A DNA stretch of 7,060 nt from contig CAMYXQ010000046.1 of assembly GCA_947303105.1 (NCBI GenBank), positions 1 through 7,060 of the forward strand, read 5' to 3'. The translations under genes were made by a program, and so were the position numbers. Source of the stretch: an uncultured Caryophanales bacterium. GTDB lineage: Bacteria; Bacillota_I; Bacilli_A; RFN20; CAG-826. This document shows, piece after piece, positions 6,107-7,060 of the stretch; positions within the stretch are counted from its first letter, which is position 1; the number at the start of each line of letters is the position of its first letter. Under the pieces are notes generated by a model that saw only the letters and a list, made by a program, of their open reading frames with translations, did no database searches and was not told the origin of the DNA.

Positions 6107-6158
6107 TAAAACAAAAAGGTGGCCAATGACCTTGTGTTTCACAAAATGTGTTTTGTTG

Positions 6159-6167
6159 GGTGGAAAA
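6159..6167 (-). promoter_or_regulatory. Weak DnaA box (two mismatches)
   Basis: Read leftward it is TTTTCCACC, two mismatches from consensus. It lies 13 bases from, and in the same orientation as, the box at 6172-6180, and the flanking bases also match, so the two form a tandem repeat. Confidence 0.4.
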
Positions 6168-6171
6168 CTTT

Positions 6172-6180
6172 GGTGGATAA
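6172..6180 (-). promoter_or_regulatory. DnaA box (one mismatch)
   Basis: Read leftward it is TTATCCACC, one mismatch (last base) from consensus. It borders the T-rich stretch starting at 6181, a typical position for a box beside an unwinding element. Confidence 0.6.
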
Positions 6181-6239
6181 GTTGTTTTTCTTTAGTATTT
6201 ATCGATTGTTTTTGTATTTGTTTTGCTCTAAATACACCG
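6181..6239. other. AT-rich stretch, candidate DNA unwinding element
   Basis: The plus strand is dominated by T with few C, between the minus-strand boxes at 6159-6180 and the plus-strand boxes at 6253-6286. Low stability and position suggest the melting site. No clear DnaA-trio repeat was recognised, so the call rests on composition and context only. Confidence 0.4.
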
Positions 6240-6252
6240 TGTTGATATGTGG

Positions 6253-6261
6253 TTTTCCACA
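6253..6261 (+). promoter_or_regulatory. DnaA box (one mismatch) in a short palindrome
   Basis: TTTTCCACA, one mismatch from consensus. It forms the right half of TGTGG-TTTT-CCACA (6248-6261), an inverted repeat. It lies 25 bases before the perfect box at 6278 in the same orientation. Confidence 0.55.
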
Positions 6262-6277
6262 ATTGGCGTTGTTTTGG

Positions 6278-6286
6278 TTATCCACA
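6278..6286 (+). promoter_or_regulatory. DnaA box (perfect consensus) just upstream of the dnaA promoter
   Basis: TTATCCACA, exact consensus, about 30 bases before the candidate -35 of dnaA. Besides an origin role it is well placed for autoregulation of dnaA, as known in several bacteria. Confidence 0.85.
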
Positions 6287-6315
6287 TAGATTTATGTTTT
6301 TGGTGTTGAAAATTA

Positions 6316-6344
6316 GTGAAAGGTTTTGGGGGTTGTGGTATGTT
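6316..6344 (+). promoter_or_regulatory. Candidate extended -10 promoter of dnaA, leaderless geometry
   Basis: A -10 TATGTT (6339-6344, 4 of 6) is preceded by TGG, an extended -10 TGn, and lies 17 bases after GTGAAA (6316-6321, 4 of 6 to TTGACA). The predicted start falls at about 6351, the A of the dnaA ATG. There is no Shine-Dalgarno in the last 15 bases before the ATG, which are pyrimidine-rich and end in CCCC. Confidence 0.5.
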
Positions 6345-6350
6345 TTCCCC

Positions 6351-7060
6351 ATGAGCAAAAGCGTTAGTCAAATCGTTGCGGCTTGGGACCGCGCCCTGAT
6401 CGTCATCCGGGAATCTGATGTCGACCGCGTTGTTTATGATTCCTTCTTCAGTCACACCTATGTCGATTCGTGGACCGATGACGAAATTCGCATCGTTGCC
6501 GGATCTGAGTTGGGTTGTGAAATCCTATCCAAAAACTATCTTGGTTTGGTTCGAAAGGCTCTCGGACCAGATCTCGGTCCAGCTACGAAAATCACCTTTG
6601 TTTATGGGGGTGAAAATCAAGAAAATAACGAAAAAGGCCCGCAAAACTTCTCTCTATTTTCAGATTCTTTCATCAATGAGAACCACACCTTCGAGACGTT
6701 TGTCACCGGCCAAGGCGACGCCAACCTCGAGGCGATGCAAGCCGCTTTGACTGTGGCTGACGCCCCGGGCGGCCTTTATAACCCGTTGTTTTTGTTTGGC
6801 GATTCCGGTCTAGGAAAAACGCACCTTCTGCACGCCGTCGCGAACCGGATTCTTTCAAAAAACCCAAAAACCAGGGTCCTTTACGTCACCGCGGACGACT
6901 TCTTTGATGTTTATATGAATTTCGCGAAGAGCGAGGAGCGTGGCGGAAGCTTAAAAGATTTCTTCCGACGCGAGGTCGACGTTCTTTTGGTCGACGACAT
7001 CCAGTTCTTCTGCTCCAAGATTAAGACGCAAGACGCTTTCTTCACCGTTTTCCAGACTTT
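6351..7060 (+). CDS. dnaA: Chromosomal replication initiator DnaA (N-terminal part, runs off window)
   Basis: DnaA is the AAA+ ATPase that binds DnaA boxes and opens the origin. The first 236 residues are in the window. Domain I covers about 1-85. The linker (domain II, about 86-108) is very short. Domain III begins with NHTFETFVTG at 111-120 and NLEAMQAAL at 125-133, then Walker A GDSGLGKT at 150-157, YVTADDFF at 178-185 and Walker B VDVLLVDDIQFF at 209-220, followed by KIKTQDAFF. The DNA-binding domain IV lies beyond the edge. The ATG at 6351 fits the family N terminus but has no Shine-Dalgarno; a candidate extended -10 lies immediately upstream. It is divergent from rpmH across the box-containing region, the expected origin layout. 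Confidence 0.97.
   Translation, partial: MSKSVSQIVAAWDRALIVIRESDVDRVVYDSFFSHTYVDSWTDDEIRIVAGSELGCEILSKNYLGLVRKALGPDLGPATKITFVYGGENQENNEKGPQNFSLFSDSFINENHTFETFVTGQGDANLEAMQAALTVADAPGGLYNPLFLFGDSGLGKTHLLHAVANRILSKNPKTRVLYVTADDFFDVYMNFAKSEERGGSLKDFFRREVDVLLVDDIQFFCSKIKTQDAFFTVFQT

Larger units (their letters stand above)
5974..6350. other. Probable origin region (oriC part) between rpmH and dnaA
   Basis: This 377-base non-coding gap is markedly more AT-rich than the flanking genes. It holds two perfect DnaA boxes (6098-6106, 6278-6286), variants at 6159-6167, 6172-6180 and 6253-6261, the divergent promoters of rpmH and dnaA, and a T-rich stretch at about 6181-6239 that could be the unwinding element. 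No tRNA or convincing small ORF was seen. Many Bacillota have a second box cluster after dnaA; that part is outside the window. Confidence 0.75.

Noticed and set aside
6135..6143. TGTTTCACA and GTGCAC-type sequences as extra DnaA boxes
   Set aside because: Three mismatches from consensus, expected by chance in this T/G-rich stretch.
6418..6750. Plus-strand open frame of 110 codons within dnaA
   Set aside because: Another frame of dnaA, whose own frame carries the conserved motifs.
1..7060. Alternative genetic code, mobile element, CRISPR, tRNA or phage genes
   Set aside because: No in-frame TGA in any gene, Trp is TGG, and no repeats, transposase, cloverleaf or array spacing were seen.

Overview
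The window looks like the dnaA/oriC side of a chromosome from a Bacillota (Firmicutes-type) bacterium. The evidence is the divergent dnaA | rpmH-rnpA-yidC-jag order, a Gram-positive-style YidC made as a lipoprotein, a KH-R3H Jag protein, and clear GGAGG ribosome binding sites. Coding DNA is roughly half G+C. Every stop codon visible in the window is TAA and tryptophan is TGG, so nothing points to the mycoplasma code. An uncultured Bacilli or Erysipelotrichia-like lineage, or a relative of the Mollicutes, would fit, but this is an inference from gene order and protein style only.

Layout, right to left on the minus strand from the origin. Bases 6351-7060 (+) hold the first 236 codons of dnaA. 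Bases 5974-6350 are an AT-rich, non-coding origin/promoter region with two perfect DnaA boxes and three variant ones, a strong leftward promoter for rpmH and an extended -10 promoter for dnaA. Leftward come rpmH (L34), rnpA (RNase P protein), yidC (insertase with a large extra outside domain; the start is re-called here to a TTG inside the end of rnpA) and jag/khpB, closed by a compact terminator whose stem begins inside the jag stop codon. After a 140-base gap with a new promoter and two unexplained inverted repeats comes a second leftward set: an unrecognised six-helix membrane protein fused to a DUF2188-like C-terminal domain, mnmE (tRNA U34 modification GTPase) and tatD (metal-dependent nuclease), whose stop lies at or just beyond the window edge.

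How the genes work together: DnaA and the boxes start replication. rpmH and rnpA link ribosome and tRNA maturation, and YidC and Jag serve membrane protein insertion and RNA binding. MnmE modifies tRNA and TatD is a housekeeping nuclease. The unusual points are the membrane-DUF2188 gene between jag and mnmE, the roughly 230-residue cysteine-containing insertion in YidC, and loss of the conserved Asn in the RnpA RNR motif. In addition, both dnaA and mnmE lack a Shine-Dalgarno sequence and instead carry a -10-like hexamer exactly six bases before ATG, followed by a C run. That geometry predicts leaderless mRNAs. No mobile element, CRISPR array, tRNA or rRNA was seen.
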